Positions 58,601 through 61,600 of a stretch of DNA of 64,000 bases are shown here, piece by piece. Both the position numbers and the translations under genes were made by a program. Source of the stretch: Schistosoma haematobium. Lineage: Eukaryota; Platyhelminthes; Trematoda; Strigeidida; Schistosomatidae. The notes beneath the pieces were generated by a model. That model saw nothing but the letters and a program-made list of their open reading frames with translations. It was not told where the DNA came from and did not search any database. Numbering within the stretch: the first letter of the stretch is position 1; the number at the start of each line of letters is the position of its first letter. The stretch spans positions 3,016,450 through 3,080,449 of the forward strand of contig NC_067200.1 of assembly GCF_000699445.3 (NCBI RefSeq), in the 5' to 3' direction.

Positions 58601-61600
58601 TTGGTTCCCGAATTTTCCGTTTTAAGATATATGAAATGATTATGATATGGAAGGAGTGGGGGAAAAGCATTTGATTATCATTCAACTGTTTCATACTACC
58701 ACAACACGTTGAAGCCTCAAGTTATCATGCTTACATCAGATAACCTGACATTTCAATTTAATCTAATTTCTCAGAAATAATTTACAGTTTCATCGTGGAA
58801 CAAGTTCAGTATGATGATCATTCAAGAGTTTTTGTAATGTAAATTATAGACAATCAGAAAATGTTGGAATTATTTTTAAATTTCAATCGCTGAGATTATT
58901 TTAAATATAATTTTCGCAAACAATGAGAAAATGTTTTTTTTTTAAAGACTATGTGAAGGAATTGTTCAGTTCAATGGTATAAGATTTCAGCTGGAAAACA
59001 CTGAGATCCATGAATCATTGAATGGTTATTTCGTCCTGGTACAAAGACTCAGCTTTAGTGTGCAATAATGATCCTATTGGTGATCTTGTAGAAAATTCAT
59101 AACCTTTAACCTAACAATTTGCCAGAAAACAGTGCACACTTATAACTTCAATCAATTCGCAATATTGTGCAACAACGTATCGTTCAATCCAATTGATAAC
59201 TAAATTTTTCATTTCTGACAAAATTAAAGTCTACTGGTTACAGCTTGCTAATAGAACTATAAGAATACTTGCTGAAAATAGTCACTGTTAAGTACATGTT
59301 TATTCTGAATACAGTTTTGTGTAGATCGTTGATTTCACCATGGACTTGAAATCGCACGTATTTCAAGAAAATAAATGAGGGGAAAAAACTAAACTAAGAT
59401 GTAAGACTGAAAAATTACAATCTATTATCAAAAATCAAAAACAGTATTATCAATATTTTACACTGACTTGAGTGAAACGATTCAAAAACGAACGTGGTAA
59501 TCCTTTACGACCACCACCTTCACGTAATGGATTTTGACAAGCAAATAAACGTGTTGTATATGAATTAATTTTGAATGTATTATTCAATTCAGGTATGAAA
59601 ACTTCACCACGATGATCTAGACATGCATTTAATGATTCTAATACAGATTGAGATGCTAAATTCATCTGTAAAGATTAAGCAAACAGATAGATATATACAT
59701 ATTAATTAAAAGTATTTAAAAAAATGACTTCATACAACAAGAAAATGATATTCAGTGAATAAAGACGATTCGTGGGAAAAAATGCTTCTTCTCAATCAGT
59801 TTTTTTTCATTATTTACCACACAGTATAGATGAATCTGATCTAAATTGGTGAAGTAAATGCTAGTTCAATCAAAGTTCTTTTATTCCTGTCCAATTGACT
59901 AACGTACGGCCATGTTGGTAGATGCAGACTACTTGGTTGGGGTCAGCATGACTATCGTAGCCAATAATTAGAGACTCTAGGTGACATGGCCCATAAATGA
60001 TTACAATGATACAGGTGTATATACTCGTTATCTTCGTTTAAAACGTGAAATTAAAATTGCTCAATACCTTTATTTCTACGAATTAATTCTTTCTCCCTGT
60101 ATTATTATCCTAATATGCAATCTTTATATATATTAATAGCATCGAAGTGACTACTTTTATGAATTCGGTGTTCATTCTGTTGTGATAATGAGGTGTGGCA
60201 ACTTGGAACAATGCATATATGTGCCTGGTCCTACGTTGTAGCTGACTGACTGACAACACAGCATATCAAGTTGATTTAAATTATCCACCGTATTTCATTA
60301 AATATACAACATAGTTTATGAGTTCATCATTGATGTTCATTGTAATCAACTTGTTCAAGTCTAGTGTTTTCACTTCACAGAATTATGTATAATTACTTTG
60401 TCTATGTTGGTTATCGAAACAGACCAACATATAAGAATGAGTAAGCCAACTCGTTTTGAAATTTCATTCGTTTTATTGCGGCTATAGGAGTTTAATGTTT
60501 ATCTATTTATTTTCACGTCATTCTGTTTTAATGCAACCTTCACAACTACATATTCTATTACTACTACATAGCATAACCGGCATCAATATTGGATGTGGTA
60601 TCAAATAATTCTTTTCTCTTTGAATTCAACAATTGTACATCCCTCTAATAAATATTTACATTCGTTTTATTTATTAATTAATACATCTGATTACTTTATT
60701 TAATGATTTAATAGAAAAAACACTGAAGAAATGGTAACTCATGGATGCAAGACTGGAACCCATGGTCTTCTGGCTCGCACGCGAACGCTTAACCTCTAGA
60801 CCACTGAGCCGGCATCCAACGTTATTAATACCTTGCTTTAACTAATCCACGATAGCGGATCGGTATAAGCTTGGCTTGTGTCACCTCAAGGTTAACTGTA
60901 GAGGTCAAATGGATGTATAATTGGCTAATTTTAAGACACCAGGTTAAAGGAGAAATGTTAAGCACTGAATATAAGATTGTGGTTAGAATTCTGATTGGTG
61001 AATTTAGCTCTTTATATTGATTAACGTCTCAAGACAAGAGTTAGGCATTCACAAATATTTTCAGAAATTTCTCAATTATTATCTAGCCAATCACGTGACA
61101 GGTATATTTTGTTATTGATAGTATTAGTACTTCGAGAGTTGAGTAGTATCAATGGGACTTACAAAAAATGACATAAAATTGAGTGCATGACACTGTACTT
61201 GATAACTGAACTAAATCAGATAATCCTACTAATCAGTGTTGGAATTTCGAATATCATTATAGCGAAGTATTTATGTGTTTAATTCGTAGGCATTGAACAG
61301 TAAACAACGTCCATTGTGAGGTTGATTCTCCTAACCTATTTACGATATGATGGTTTTATCTAAGGAATTCAGTAGACTTTAAGGTCTATACTATAAGATA
61401 ATTAGGTAAAATAATCAGTGATAAATTAATGTGCATACTATCTTCTTAATCGAAATAACATTAAAAAAGCATTGTATGTACTTCATCTAATATAATCCAG
61501 TGACCTTCACATAGACCTTGTAAAAATGGACCAGATTTCCATGCAAAGACACCAGCTTCAGCACCTTCCACTGGTAGATCACACCCGAACAAGTCACTAA

